This document shows, in pieces, positions 9,145 through 18,787 of a stretch of DNA of 38,674 nt (its first letter is position 1; each line of letters opens with the position of its first letter). The translations under genes and the position numbers were made by a program. This DNA is from Clostridia bacterium (GTDB lineage Bacteria > Bacillota > Clostridia > Oscillospirales > CAG-272). Where the stretch lies: the NCBI GenBank assembly GCA_029007295.1, contig JAQXHN010000038.1, positions 1 through 38,674 of the forward strand, written 5' to 3'. The notes under the pieces were generated by a model. The model saw only the letters and a list, made by a program, of their open reading frames with translations, was not told where the DNA came from and searched no databases.

Positions 9145-9579
9145 ATGGAAAGTGCCAGAATATACGGCGAGTTTCGACATACCGTAGACGCCAAAAAGCG
9201 CCTTGCTTTGCCGGCTAAGATACGCGATAACATGAGCGAAACAATGATTTTGGTGGGAAGTATTTTTTCTTCTTGTATTGCTCTTTATCCGTTAAACGAA
9301 TGGGAAAAGTTTGAAAAGAAGCTTGAGGCTTTATCCGAGACGGACGGTATTCTTGCAAGACGGAAAATTTATTCGAGGCTGTGCGAGGTCACTTGCGACG
9401 CCCACGGAAGAATAGTAATTCCGCAGAATCTGTACGATTATGCTCATCTTCAAAGGGACGTTATAATTATCGGAGTCGGCAGCTTTGCGGAAATTTGGGA
9501 CAGCGAGCTGTGGGCAAACGAGCAGATAGAAGAAGACAAGCCCGAAATTATTGACATTCTCCGCAAGGCAAACTTCTGA
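9145..9579 (+). CDS. mraZ: Transcriptional regulator MraZ
   Basis: A 144-residue DNA-binding protein with two AbrB-like MraZ domains, each with the DxxxR motif: D15-R19 in DAKKR and D85-R89 in DAHGR. It represses or modulates its own cell-wall cluster in other bacteria. The start is the ATG after AAAGGAG with an 8-base spacing; a longer frame from 9052 is excluded because that codon lies at the promoter. The stop overlaps the rsmH start by one base, so translation is probably coupled. Confidence 0.93.
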   Translation: MESARIYGEFRHTVDAKKRLALPAKIRDNMSETMILVGSIFSSCIALYPLNEWEKFEKKLEALSETDGILARRKIYSRLCEVTCDAHGRIVIPQNLYDYAHLQRDVIIIGVGSFAEIWDSELWANEQIEEDKPEIIDILRKANF

Positions 9580-10499
9580 TGAGCTTTGAATTTAACCATT
9601 TGCCGGTAATGCCCGAGGAAGTTATCAAGGGATTGAATATTAAACCGGACGGATTGTATTTTGACGGAACGCTCGGCGGTGCCGGGCACAGCAAGCTGAT
9701 ATTACAGCGTCTGACAACGGGGGAGCTTATCGGAGTTGATCGGGACGCCGATGCTCTGTCCGCAGCGAAAGAGAGACTTGCCGAATTTGCTCCGAGGGTT
9801 ACTTTTGTTCACGACAATTTCGAGAATATCAAGGCGATAATCGGAGAGCGAAGGCTTGATGGAGTTCTGCTTGATTTGGGTGTATCGTCGTTTCAGCTTG
9901 ATACTGCCGAGAGAGGCTTTTCGTATATGCAAAACGCAAGGCTCGACATGAGAATGAACAGGGAGCAGGAGCTTTCCGCATTCGATGTGGTCAACGGATA
10001 CTCCGCCGATAAATTGACGCAAATTATCCGTGATTACGGAGAGGAGCGTCAGGCCGGACGCATTGCGCGTGCGATTGTAAATCAAAGGGAGCATGGACCG
10101 ATAGAAACAACCTTGCAATTATCGGACATTGTTCGCACTGTATTACCTACATACCGTGAGCCTCATCCGGAAAAGAGAACTTTTCAGGCGATACGCATTG
10201 AAGTTAACAGGGAACTTGAGGTAATAACTCCTACGATAGACGACGCAATATCTTGCATGAAATCGGGAGGAAGGATAGCGGTAATTACCTTCCATTCGCT
10301 CGAGGACAGACTGACAAAGCAGGCATTCGCAAGAAATGCAAAGGGCTGTATTTGTCCGCCGGAAATACCCGTATGCGTTTGCAATAAAAAGCCGCTCGGA
10401 TTTGCGGTTAATAAAAAACCGATTGTCGCAGGCGAAGAGGAATTAAAACAAAACAAGAGAAGCGCCAGCGCAAAGCTGAGGATATTTGAAGTATATTAA
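9579..10499 (+). CDS. rsmH: 16S rRNA (cytosine1402-N4)-methyltransferase
   Basis: Methylates N4 of C1402 in the 16S rRNA decoding centre. The 306-residue protein has the SAM-binding motif GTLGGAGHS (30-38), LDLGVSSFQLD, the FQAIRIEVNREL block, ITFHSLEDR and the C-terminal RSASAKLR. This is the classic second gene of the mraZ cluster (mraW). It overlaps mraZ by one base. Confidence 0.96.
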   Translation: MSFEFNHLPVMPEEVIKGLNIKPDGLYFDGTLGGAGHSKLILQRLTTGELIGVDRDADALSAAKERLAEFAPRVTFVHDNFENIKAIIGERRLDGVLLDLGVSSFQLDTAERGFSYMQNARLDMRMNREQELSAFDVVNGYSADKLTQIIRDYGEERQAGRIARAIVNQREHGPIETTLQLSDIVRTVLPTYREPHPEKRTFQAIRIEVNRELEVITPTIDDAISCMKSGGRIAVITFHSLEDRLTKQAFARNAKGCICPPEIPVCVCNKKPLGFAVNKKPIVAGEEELKQNKRSASAKLRIFEVY

Positions 10500-10520
10500 T
10501 AAGGGAAAGAAGGGAAAGTA

Positions 10521-11201
10521 ATGGATTTTGAAATCAGCAACAGCGACAGGCTGAAGAAACAGCAGGAGCTGAAAAAAAGCGATGCTTTCCGTGATAATAT
10601 AAATAAGTTGAATAACAAAGGAAACGGCGTAAAAAACCAAAGCGCAAACCGAAGCGCTAAAACCAATGCGGTGGTACGCCGTAAAGTGAATCCGGTTGCG
10701 GAGCATAAAAAACACGTTTTTCACGTTTCAAGGGACAACCTTATAAGGGCGGTACAGAGCAGTATTTATACAGGAAAAAACGACGCCAAGCTGAAAACCG
10801 TAAAGGCGTCAAAGCGCATTCCCTTTCCCATGACGGCGCTTGTGATGACGCTTATAGTCACCGGCTTGTTTATGTTTCTTATAATGAGCTATGTCCAGAT
10901 AAACGAATATACCCTCGAGGTATCAAAGCTTCGCTCCGACTTGTCATCCCTTCAGTCGGAGAGAAAGGATTTGACATATCAGCTCGACGAAAAAAACGAT
11001 ATGCTGGCTATTGAGCAGTATGCTACCGAAAATCTGCATATGGTCAAGCTGGATCAGCTTACGAAAAAGCATATTACGATAGACCGTGAGGATAAAATCG
11101 AGGTCGTTGAGACAGAGCCTACGGAAGACAAGACGGTAGTTACAACCGTGATGAGCGCATTCCTTTCTAATTTTACGGGCTTGTTGGAATATCTGCAATA
11201 A
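10521..11201 (+). CDS. ftsL: FtsL-like divisome protein with long basic N-terminus
   Basis: A 226-residue bitopic protein in the usual ftsL position between rsmH and the PBP gene. It has a hydrophilic, Lys/Arg/Asn-rich cytoplasmic region (1-100), one membrane segment (about 102-126), a heptad-like coiled coil (about 128-165) and an acidic, Thr/Val-rich tail. FtsL bridges FtsB/DivIC and FtsQ/DivIB outside the membrane. Sequence conservation is low in this family, so the call rests on topology and position. It is about twice the usual FtsL length, mostly through the N-terminal extension. The GGGAAAG site is a few bases upstream. Confidence 0.75.
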   Translation: MDFEISNSDRLKKQQELKKSDAFRDNINKLNNKGNGVKNQSANRSAKTNAVVRRKVNPVAEHKKHVFHVSRDNLIRAVQSSIYTGKNDAKLKTVKASKRIPFPMTALVMTLIVTGLFMFLIMSYVQINEYTLEVSKLRSDLSSLQSERKDLTYQLDEKNDMLAIEQYATENLHMVKLDQLTKKHITIDREDKIEVVETEPTEDKTVVTTVMSAFLSNFTGLLEYLQ

Positions 11202-11228
11202 AAAAGCATATAATCGAATCAGCGGGAA

Positions 11229-11309
11229 AATCGGATAAAAGAGCACGGACGACGTTTGATAATCGAGCGCCGTCTGTTTTGCCCGTATTATACACATACC
11301 AATCCGATT
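11229..11309 (+). promoter_or_regulatory. Structured leader between ftsL and the PBP gene
   Basis: In the 120-base gap there is an outer inverted repeat AATCGGAT (11229-11236) and ATCCGATT (11302-11309). Inside it is a hairpin with arms at 11245-11254 and 11268-11277 (9 of 10 pairs, including one G-U) followed by four T. The hairpin resembles a weak attenuator. The outer stem ends just before the translation start. Role is unknown. Confidence 0.4.
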
Positions 11310-11325
11310 CAGAGTGGTGACAGAC

Positions 11326-13551
11326 ATGAAAATGAAGCTAAATAAAAAATTGCCGGGACGCTCTCTTGCGATTATTTGTATCTGCATGGCGCTGTGGGTC
11401 GGACTGATAATCAGACTGTTTTATCTGCAGGTTGTCTGCTATGATAAATATCAAGGCAAGGTCATTGACAACGTCCAAAAGGAAACCAGCGTCTCCGCCG
11501 CCAGAGGAAGCATTTACGACTGTAATATGGTTCCCATCGCAACAAATGTCACCGTATGGAGAATTTTTATTTCTCCGAGAGATATAGAGGATGAAACGCA
11601 ATCGGCTCTGATTTCGCGGGGTCTTTCCGATATTCTCGGCGTAGACTACGAAACAATATCGCAAAGGGCTGCGAAGAAGAATCGTGCGGATGAAACAATA
11701 AAGAAGAATGTTGACGAGGATACGTACAATCGTGTACTTGAGTTTATTAATCAGTATGACCTCGATAAACAAATTCATGCAGAGGCAAATACGGCAAGGT
11801 ATTATCCCTACGGCTCTCTTGCGGCTCATGTAATAGGCATCACGGGTACGGACGGCGGACTTTTCGGATTGGAATACCAGTACGATGAGGAATTAACCGG
11901 CGTAGCCGGAAAATACATAACGGCAAAGGACGCTAACGGCAAAAATATGCCGTATAAATACGACAGCTATATCGACGCACAGGACGGCGGTAATTTAGTA
12001 TCAACCATTGATGTGAAAATACAGGCGGTTTTGGAAGCTCAGCTGAAAAAAGCGTACGAGGACGACGACCCGACGCAGCGGCTGTGCGGCATTGTTATGG
12101 AGCCTTCAACGGGAGCCATCAAGGCAATGGCTGTCTATCCCTCCTTTGATCTGAATTCTCCGTATACCCTTGACGAAGATTCGCAGAAAAAGCTCGATGA
12201 AAGCGGTTTTGCCGCCGACAGCGAGGAATACAACAAGCTTTACTGGAATCTGCTTTACGATATGTGGAAAAACAAGGCGGTTTCCGAAACATACGAGCCC
12301 GGTTCAACCTTTAAGGTTTTGACAACCGCCGCGTGCCTTCAGGAAAATGTTGTCAAGCTGACAGACACCTTTTATTGCGGATATGATAATTACCGTGTGG
12401 ACGGCTGGTCTAATCCTATTAAATGTCATAAAAAGGGCGGACATCAAACCGTAACTCTCAGATACGGCTTACAGCAGTCGTGTAACGTAACGCTGATGAA
12501 TATTGCCTCAAGGCTCGGCAAAGAGATGTTTCTCGATTATTTTCAGGCTTTCGGTTTTACCGAGAAAACGGGTATTGATTTGCCCGGCGAGGCTTTGCCG
12601 ATTTATACGCCGTCTGAAAGCTTTTCAAACGTCAGCCTTGCCGTTTACTCCTTCGGTCAGACCTTTAAGGTCACTCCCGTTCAGCAGCTTCGCGCAATAT
12701 GCGCTATAGCCAACGGCGGTTATCTTGTAACTCCGCATGTGGTATCCGACATTGTCGACGACGACGGAAACGTTATTTGGAGCTTTGAAGACGAGGCAAC
12801 AAGACAGGTTATTTCCGGCGACATATGTTCAAGCGTCAGCGAAGTTCTCGAAGAGGGTGTGCGAACCGACGGCGGTGCAAAGAACACTTATGTCCCCGGA
12901 TATACTATTGCGGCAAAGACCGGTACCTCCGAGAAGCGAGACACTCCCGAGGACGATGTTGTAGGCTCAACCGTTGCCTATGCGCCTTACGACGACGCAA
13001 AGCTTGCCGTTCTTATTATGGTAGACACGCCGACCTGCGACAGACAGTTCGGCAGCGTAGTCGCAGCTCCCTATGTAGGAAGTGTGATGGAAGATATTCT
13101 TCCTATTGTCGGTGTTGACAGAAACTACGATTCGACAGATTCATCGTTGATTACTGCGTCGGTAGGAAATTATTCCGGTTGGGACATAGAGAACGCAAAG
13201 CAGGCTATAGCGGAAAAGGGCTTTAGCTGCGAGGTTGTCGGCGACGGTACGACAGTAAATTCACAAAAGCCGGACGCCGGAAGCGTAATATATGTATCAA
13301 GCGGCAAAATAGTTCTCTATACAGGCGCGGAAACAGAGGATGACAATTCCGCAACTGTTCCCGATCTTGCGTCGTACAGTGCGGAGGACGCAAACGCTAA
13401 GCTTGTTTCGCTCGGCTTTAATGTAAACGTAGACGGTTCGTTAAAGGCACAGGGCGCAGTGGTAACGTCACAAAATCCCGAAGCGGGAACAAAGCTGCCT
13501 AAGGGCAGTGTGGTCACTATATCGGTCCGTGCCATGAACGGAACGGAATAA
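11326..13551 (+). CDS. FtsI/SpoVD-type penicillin-binding protein with two PASTA domains
   Basis: Class B transpeptidase that cross-links septal (or spore cortex) peptidoglycan, working with the FtsW/SpoVE-type polymerase encoded downstream. The 741-residue protein has an N-terminal anchor (13-35), a PBP dimer domain with the R-G-x-I-Y-D motif, and a transpeptidase domain with active-site STFK (327-330), SCN (385-387) and KTGT (531-534). Two PASTA repeats follow (about 610-670 and 675-735). Upstream in-frame GTG codons exist at 11314 and 11317, but a GGTGA site overlaps them and serves the ATG. Whether it is the vegetative FtsI or sporulation SpoVD cannot be told; the cluster setting favours division. 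Confidence 0.92.
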   Translation: MKMKLNKKLPGRSLAIICICMALWVGLIIRLFYLQVVCYDKYQGKVIDNVQKETSVSAARGSIYDCNMVPIATNVTVWRIFISPRDIEDETQSALISRGLSDILGVDYETISQRAAKKNRADETIKKNVDEDTYNRVLEFINQYDLDKQIHAEANTARYYPYGSLAAHVIGITGTDGGLFGLEYQYDEELTGVAGKYITAKDANGKNMPYKYDSYIDAQDGGNLVSTIDVKIQAVLEAQLKKAYEDDDPTQRLCGIVMEPSTGAIKAMAVYPSFDLNSPYTLDEDSQKKLDESGFAADSEEYNKLYWNLLYDMWKNKAVSETYEPGSTFKVLTTAACLQENVVKLTDTFYCGYDNYRVDGWSNPIKCHKKGGHQTVTLRYGLQQSCNVTLMNIASRLGKEMFLDYFQAFGFTEKTGIDLPGEALPIYTPSESFSNVSLAVYSFGQTFKVTPVQQLRAICAIANGGYLVTPHVVSDIVDDDGNVIWSFEDEATRQVISGDICSSVSEVLEEGVRTDGGAKNTYVPGYTIAAKTGTSEKRDTPEDDVVGSTVAYAPYDDAKLAVLIMVDTPTCDRQFGSVVAAPYVGSVMEDILPIVGVDRNYDSTDSSLITASVGNYSGWDIENAKQAIAEKGFSCEVVGDGTTVNSQKPDAGSVIYVSSGKIVLYTGAETEDDNSATVPDLASYSAEDANAKLVSLGFNVNVDGSLKAQGAVVTSQNPEAGTKLPKGSVVTISVRAMNGTE

Positions 13552-13589
13552 CAGGATGTAGTTCTACCTTACTTTGAAAGGAATATCCC

Positions 13590-15011
13590 ATGATAATGCA
13601 TAGCATATTAAGGGATGTTGAAATACTTGATATGTCGCCCAATGCGCTGATAAAGGCAAACGGTATCCCTGTTTGCGACAGCAAAAAGGTGACAAAGGGA
13701 TGTATATTCACCTGTATAGCGGGTGAAAAGCAAGACGGACACGAATATATCTCCGAAGCTGTAAAAAAAGGTGCTGCTGTTATCGTGACTGAAAGAGAAG
13801 TAGCCTTTGACGGTGCGGAATATATTCGTGTGCCGGATACACATTATGCATACAGCGCAATGTGGAATTCGTATTGCGGATATCCGACAAAGGATATGTC
13901 GCTTATTGCAGTAACGGGAACAAACGGAAAAAGCTCTTGCGTCGGAATTATATCCCAGCTTTTGAACGGTGCCGGTCACAAAGCGGAGGCTATTGGGACT
14001 ATAGGCTACGATATGACTACTCCGACTCCGGATATTCTATTTCCGAAATTAAGAGAAATGAAAAAGCGCGGAGTTGAGTGTACGGCTATGGAAATTTCAT
14101 CTCACGCAATTGCAGGTAAGCGTGTTTCGCCGATTCGCTTTGACGCAGGAATATTTACGAATCTTACACCCGAGCACAGGGATTTTCATAAGAGCACGGA
14201 AGAATATTACAAGGTTAAGTCCTCTCTTTTCAATAAATGCTCTCTCGGCGTCTTTTGTGCTGAAAACGAATATTCGTACAGATGCGCAAAGGAGCATTAC
14301 AGAAAAAAATACACATACGGCTTTGATATGGGAGACTATAGGGCGGAGAATATTGTTTCGTCCTATCATGGCTCCGATTTTGATTTAGCAACACCGACAT
14401 GCAAAAGGAGAGTTCATTTACCTCTGATTGGGAAATATCAGATATTGAACACTCTCGGATGCGTATGCTGTCTGTCACAAATGGGATTTGAATTTGAAAA
14501 AACAGCTTCGCAAATTTCCAATCTTTTGCCGATAGACGGAAGACTCGAGGCCATACCGCACAATAAAGGTAATTTCAAAATTTTTATAGATTATGCGCAC
14601 ACGCCGGACGCTATGGCAAATGCAATTTCGTCCGTCAGACAAATCATGAAAAAAGAAGAAAAGCTTACTGTGATTTTCGGCTGCGGAGGAGACAGGGACG
14701 TAGAAAAAAGGCCTGAAATGGGATATATAGCGTCCAAAACGGCGGATAAAGTAATACTTACAAGCGACAATCCGAGAAGCGAGAACGAATACTCGATAAT
14801 AAAGGATATACTATCGGGTTGGGCTTCTTTGACTGTGAGGATAATAATTCCGTCGAGGACAAACGCAGTAAGCTACGCCGTACAAAGCGCAAGAGAGGGC
14901 GACGTTTTGCTTTTTCTCGGAAAAGGACACGAAAGATACACGGAAGATGCTTTCGGCAAGCATGAATATAACGAAAAATCGGCAATTATGGAAGCATTGT
15001 CGGGAATCTAA
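13590..15011 (+). CDS. murE: UDP-MurNAc-tripeptide synthetase MurE, predicted meso-DAP type
   Basis: Adds the third amino acid to UDP-MurNAc-L-Ala-D-Glu in the cytoplasm. The 473-residue Mur ligase has an N-terminal UDP-substrate domain, the ATP loop GTNGKSS (110-116), a central ligase domain and a C-terminal domain with D393-N-P-R396. The DNPR motif is the known selector for meso-diaminopimelate; Lys-type enzymes differ there. AAAGGA lies before the ATG. It is 38 bases after the PBP gene and 20 before murF. Confidence 0.95.
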   Translation: MIMHSILRDVEILDMSPNALIKANGIPVCDSKKVTKGCIFTCIAGEKQDGHEYISEAVKKGAAVIVTEREVAFDGAEYIRVPDTHYAYSAMWNSYCGYPTKDMSLIAVTGTNGKSSCVGIISQLLNGAGHKAEAIGTIGYDMTTPTPDILFPKLREMKKRGVECTAMEISSHAIAGKRVSPIRFDAGIFTNLTPEHRDFHKSTEEYYKVKSSLFNKCSLGVFCAENEYSYRCAKEHYRKKYTYGFDMGDYRAENIVSSYHGSDFDLATPTCKRRVHLPLIGKYQILNTLGCVCCLSQMGFEFEKTASQISNLLPIDGRLEAIPHNKGNFKIFIDYAHTPDAMANAISSVRQIMKKEEKLTVIFGCGGDRDVEKRPEMGYIASKTADKVILTSDNPRSENEYSIIKDILSGWASLTVRIIIPSRTNAVSYAVQSAREGDVLLFLGKGHERYTEDAFGKHEYNEKSAIMEALSGI

Positions 15012-15031
15012 AGGAAGGAAAAACAGAAAGC

Positions 15032-16426
15032 ATGAGCATTATTCACGTTGATAAAATGGATATGTCTCTAAATGAAATAGCAAAAATAACAGAAGGGGAG
15101 TTGTTCTTTTCAAGACCTGTTACCATAAAAAATATATCGCTCGATTCCCGTGAGATAGAAGAGGGAACGCTGTTTATTGCAATCAAGGGAGAACGCTTTG
15201 ACGGTCACGATTATATAGGTAAGGCGTTTGAGGACGGCGCTGCCTGCATAGTGGCGGAGCGCATTCCGTACAAGGTTAAGGGAAATGTTATTCTCGTTGA
15301 CAGTACCCTTGACGCACTCCACAGAATTGCAAGAAGACACCGGGAGGATGTCGGCGCATTGACGGTAGGAATTACGGGAAGCGTCGGAAAAACCACGACA
15401 AAGCAGTTTATTTCATCGGTATTAGCCGTTAAATATAAAACACATAAAACGGACCGAAATTTTAATAACGAAATAGGTCTGCCGCTGACGGTGCTGAAAA
15501 TGCCGTCGGACGCAGACGCCCTTGTTCTCGAAATGGGTATGAGCTTCAAGGGGGAGATAGAGCGCCTTTCAAAAACTGCTCAGCCGGACATTGCCGTTAT
15601 AACGAATATCGGGACATCTCATATTGAAAATCTCGGCTCAAGAGAGGGTATCAGAGACGCAAAGCTGGAAATCAGAGCCGGCCTTAAGAAGGACGGAAAG
15701 CTTATCCTATCCGGCGACGAGCCTTTGCTGTTTGGCATAGACAATGCAATTTACGTTGGAATCAAGAATGAGCTGTGCGATTACCGTGCGGTTAATCTTC
15801 GTGAAGACGTCGGCGGAACAACCTTCGATATTGTAAAGAAAAACGGGGAAATATGCCGTGATCTTCGTATTAACATTCCCGGTATGCATAATGTTATGAA
15901 TGCGTCCTTTGCTTATGCCGTAGGCGATAATTGCAATATGACAAACGCAGAGATTGCAAAGGGACTCCTAAATTTTGAGGGAGTCGAAATGAGACAGAAC
16001 TTTTACGACTTTGAAGGAAAAACCTTTATTGAAGATTGCTATAATGCAAGCGCCGAATCCATGAAGGCGTCGCTTTCCGTGCTTGCCAATTCCAAGAAAG
16101 CAAGGGGAGGCAGAAGCATTGCCGTGCTCGGAAATATGCTCGAGCTCGGCGAATATTCTAAGGATTTGCATGTTAGCGTCGGAGAGGAAGCCGCAAGGCT
16201 TGAAATTGATAAGCTTTATCTTTTCGGAACCGACGCAGGATATATCGGCGACGGCGCCGAAAGCTTCGGCATTAAGCCCGAAAGCATCAAAAGATTTTCC
16301 GATATTTCAAGCGCCGACGAAATCGGCGAGTGCCTGAAGCACGAGCTGCAAAGGGGAGATAACGTTCTTTTTAAGGCGTCAAGGGGCGTCAAGCTCGAAA
16401 GAGTTATTGAATATCTTAAAAATTAA
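15032..16426 (+). CDS. murF: UDP-MurNAc-tripeptide--D-Ala-D-Ala ligase
   Basis: Completes the pentapeptide by adding D-Ala-D-Ala. The 464-residue Mur ligase shows the ATP loop GSVGKTT (116-122), FNNEIGLPLT, the EMGMSFKGEIERL block, NIGTSHIE and a C-terminal domain with DCYNASAESMKASL. The AAGGAAGG site is about 12 bases from this ATG, somewhat long; in-frame ATG codons at 15056 and 15062 are possible but would trim the conserved N-terminus. Confidence 0.95.
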   Translation: MSIIHVDKMDMSLNEIAKITEGELFFSRPVTIKNISLDSREIEEGTLFIAIKGERFDGHDYIGKAFEDGAACIVAERIPYKVKGNVILVDSTLDALHRIARRHREDVGALTVGITGSVGKTTTKQFISSVLAVKYKTHKTDRNFNNEIGLPLTVLKMPSDADALVLEMGMSFKGEIERLSKTAQPDIAVITNIGTSHIENLGSREGIRDAKLEIRAGLKKDGKLILSGDEPLLFGIDNAIYVGIKNELCDYRAVNLREDVGGTTFDIVKKNGEICRDLRINIPGMHNVMNASFAYAVGDNCNMTNAEIAKGLLNFEGVEMRQNFYDFEGKTFIEDCYNASAESMKASLSVLANSKKARGGRSIAVLGNMLELGEYSKDLHVSVGEEAARLEIDKLYLFGTDAGYIGDGAESFGIKPESIKRFSDISSADEIGECLKHELQRGDNVLFKASRGVKLERVIEYLKN

Positions 16427-16449
16427 CGGTTGAAAAGGGGAAGACGTCA

Positions 16450-17439
16450 ATGAAATACGGAATCTATTTTGCATTGACACTGGTATTAACATTTGCGATT
16501 ACTGCGATAATATTACGCTATTTAATACCTAAATTAAAGAGCCTGAAGGTCGGACAAAAAATACTTGATATAGGACCGAGATGGCACAAAAACAAGGAAG
16601 GTACGCCTACAATGGGCGGACTTTCGTTTTTGATAGCAATGACGCTGATGATACTGACAGTAGGAATATATGCCAGTATAACGTCAAGCGGACACTGGGC
16701 AAAGCAGTTTTTCTTTACTTACGGAATGGCGCTTTTCTTTGCCGCAATCGGTATTTGGGACGACAGCCTAAAAATAAGAAAAAAGGAAAACGAGGGCTTT
16801 AAGGCTTGGCAGAAATTTTCCTTACAGGTTGTAATTGCGGTCCTGTATCTCGTTTTGATGAATAAATTCTGCGGTTTTAATTCCGTTATGTATATTCCGT
16901 ATTTCAATATTGATATTGACCTCGGAATATGGTATTATATTATATCGGCATTTGTTATTGTAGGCATAGTTAACAGTGTAAACTTAAATGACGGTATTGA
17001 CGGACTTTGTTCAAGCGTTACCATCGTTGTCGGCGCATTTTTCGCTATAGCGTCCTTCATGTCGGACGTATTGCCTGCGGCGCTGATTTCGGCTATGGTT
17101 ATCGGAGGCTGCGCCGGATTTCTCGTTTATAATTTTTACCCTGCAAGAATATTTATGGGCGATACCGGCTCGCTGTTTCTCGGCGGTCTTGTTTCGGGAC
17201 TCGCATTTCTTATCGGAAATCCGCTTATAATACTCGTTGTCGGATTTGTTTACGTTTTGGAAAGCCTATCCGATATAATTCAGGTTGCGTCCTATAAGCT
17301 GACGCATAAAAGAGTATTTAAAATGGCTCCTATTCACCATCATTTTGAGCAGTGCGGTTGGAGCGAAATCAAAATATGCGCCGTATTTTCGTTAATTACG
17401 GTAATTGCGGGCGTTGCGGCGTATTTCGGCTTAAGATAA
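16450..17439 (+). CDS. mraY: Phospho-MurNAc-pentapeptide translocase
   Basis: Makes lipid I by joining phospho-MurNAc-pentapeptide to undecaprenyl phosphate at the membrane. The 329-residue protein has about ten membrane segments and the family active-site motifs: NLNDGIDGL (178-186), MGDTGSLFLGG from 236, and the His triad HHH (296-298) in APIHHHFE. A ribosome site AAAAGGGG precedes the ATG. The stop is followed directly by the ftsW leader; murD, which often sits here, is missing. Confidence 0.97.
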   Translation: MKYGIYFALTLVLTFAITAIILRYLIPKLKSLKVGQKILDIGPRWHKNKEGTPTMGGLSFLIAMTLMILTVGIYASITSSGHWAKQFFFTYGMALFFAAIGIWDDSLKIRKKENEGFKAWQKFSLQVVIAVLYLVLMNKFCGFNSVMYIPYFNIDIDLGIWYYIISAFVIVGIVNSVNLNDGIDGLCSSVTIVVGAFFAIASFMSDVLPAALISAMVIGGCAGFLVYNFYPARIFMGDTGSLFLGGLVSGLAFLIGNPLIILVVGFVYVLESLSDIIQVASYKLTHKRVFKMAPIHHHFEQCGWSEIKICAVFSLITVIAGVAAYFGLR

Positions 17440-17493
17440 CGTAGCTTTTCCTTAAGATAATTCAGTATAATTCATTATTTCGGAGGTGCTTTT

Positions 17494-18786
17494 GTGAACT
17501 CAAAACAGAATAACAATCAAAGACGCTCTCCGAACGCTCATAAGGGCAATCAAAGTGCAAATTACAGAACTGCTAACAGGGAAGACGATATACATAAAGC
17601 CGGGGAAAAAAGGCGAACCGGTAATTCCAAGAGAAAAAACGATTTTATTAAAAGCCACGATATAATAAGGGTCAGGGGCGGCATAGACCGTACAATGCTG
17701 ATAATTATCATGCTTTTGCTTTGCTTTGGCTCGGTTATGGTTTTCAGTGCAAGCTATGCAACGGCAAACAGCGAAAAGGGAGATAGCTTTTTTTACATCA
17801 AAAAGCAAATAATTTACGCAATTATCGGCGTAGGAGTAATGTGCGGTATCAGTCTTTTTGATTACCGGATAATTCGTAAATTCGTACCGCTGATGTTTTT
17901 CGGAACCGTAGTGCTGCTCGGTATCGTTTTGGCAATGGGTACTGCGGCGGGCGTCGCGAGAAGATGGTTGTATTTGGGACCGATTTCTATTCAGCCCTCC
18001 GAGCTGATGAAGCCGATTCTTGCGATGTTTTTGGCAAATTATTACGCAAACAATCAAGAAAAGGTAACGAATTACTCCGATTTTTGGCAGTCATCCAAAT
18101 GGGGAACATTTTTTCCGGGTATGATTCTGCTTTTTGTATGCATAGAAATAGCGCTTGAAAAGCATCTTTCCGGTACGATAATAATGTTCCTTATCGGAAT
18201 AGTTGTAATCTACTGCGCAGGCTCGAGAAAAATCTGGATTCTCGGCGCAGGCGGGGTTTTTTCCGTGCTCGGAGGTATTATTTATGCTACCAGCGGATAT
18301 GTTCGGGAAAGAGTGGATATATTCCTTCATCCGGAGAATTATTCGGTAACGGATGAAACCTGGCAGACCCTGCAGGGGCTGTATGCGGTAGGCAGCGGAG
18401 GTTTTCTCGGCGTTGGAATAGGCAACAGCTACCAAAAGTACAGCTTTGTATCACAGCCGCAAAACGACTTTATTTTTTCAATAGTATGCGAGGAGCTTGG
18501 CTTTGTCGGTGCGCTCGGAGTCATAGCATTATTTGTGATGTTTGTTTGGAGGGGCTTTGTCATCGCAATGAGAGCTCCCGACACATTTTCGTCGCTTGCG
18601 GTTATCGGCATAGTCGCACATATTGCAATTCAGGCAATATTGAATATTGCGGTTGTAACAAACGTGATTCCCAACACCGGTATTACATTGCCGTTTTTCA
18701 GCTACGGCGGAAGCGCACTGTTAATATTAATGGCGGAAATGGGTGTTATTCTGTCTGTTTCAAGATACTCATATAAGGAGAACTGA
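17494..18786 (+). CDS. ftsW: SEDS-family peptidoglycan polymerase FtsW/SpoVE
   Basis: Lipid II polymerase of the SEDS family, partner of the class B PBP. The 430-residue protein has a hydrophilic basic N-terminal tail (1-66) and then about ten membrane segments. Conserved blocks include RRWLYLGPISIQPSE, the QPQNDFIFSIVCEELG loop and the C-terminal SYGGSALL. GTG start with GGAGGTG seven bases upstream. FtsW and SpoVE cannot be separated by sequence alone; position in the division cluster favours FtsW. The long charged tail is unusual. Confidence 0.92.
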   Translation: MNSKQNNNQRRSPNAHKGNQSANYRTANREDDIHKAGEKRRTGNSKRKNDFIKSHDIIRVRGGIDRTMLIIIMLLLCFGSVMVFSASYATANSEKGDSFFYIKKQIIYAIIGVGVMCGISLFDYRIIRKFVPLMFFGTVVLLGIVLAMGTAAGVARRWLYLGPISIQPSELMKPILAMFLANYYANNQEKVTNYSDFWQSSKWGTFFPGMILLFVCIEIALEKHLSGTIIMFLIGIVVIYCAGSRKIWILGAGGVFSVLGGIIYATSGYVRERVDIFLHPENYSVTDETWQTLQGLYAVGSGGFLGVGIGNSYQKYSFVSQPQNDFIFSIVCEELGFVGALGVIALFVMFVWRGFVIAMRAPDTFSSLAVIGIVAHIAIQAILNIAVVTNVIPNTGITLPFFSYGGSALLILMAEMGVILSVSRYSYKEN

Positions 18787-18787
18787 G

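Noticed and set aside
18743..18787. 15-residue N-terminal extension of MurG
   Set aside because: It lies inside ftsW, lacks a ribosome site and MurG proteins begin at the later Met just before the GGGTGGH loop.
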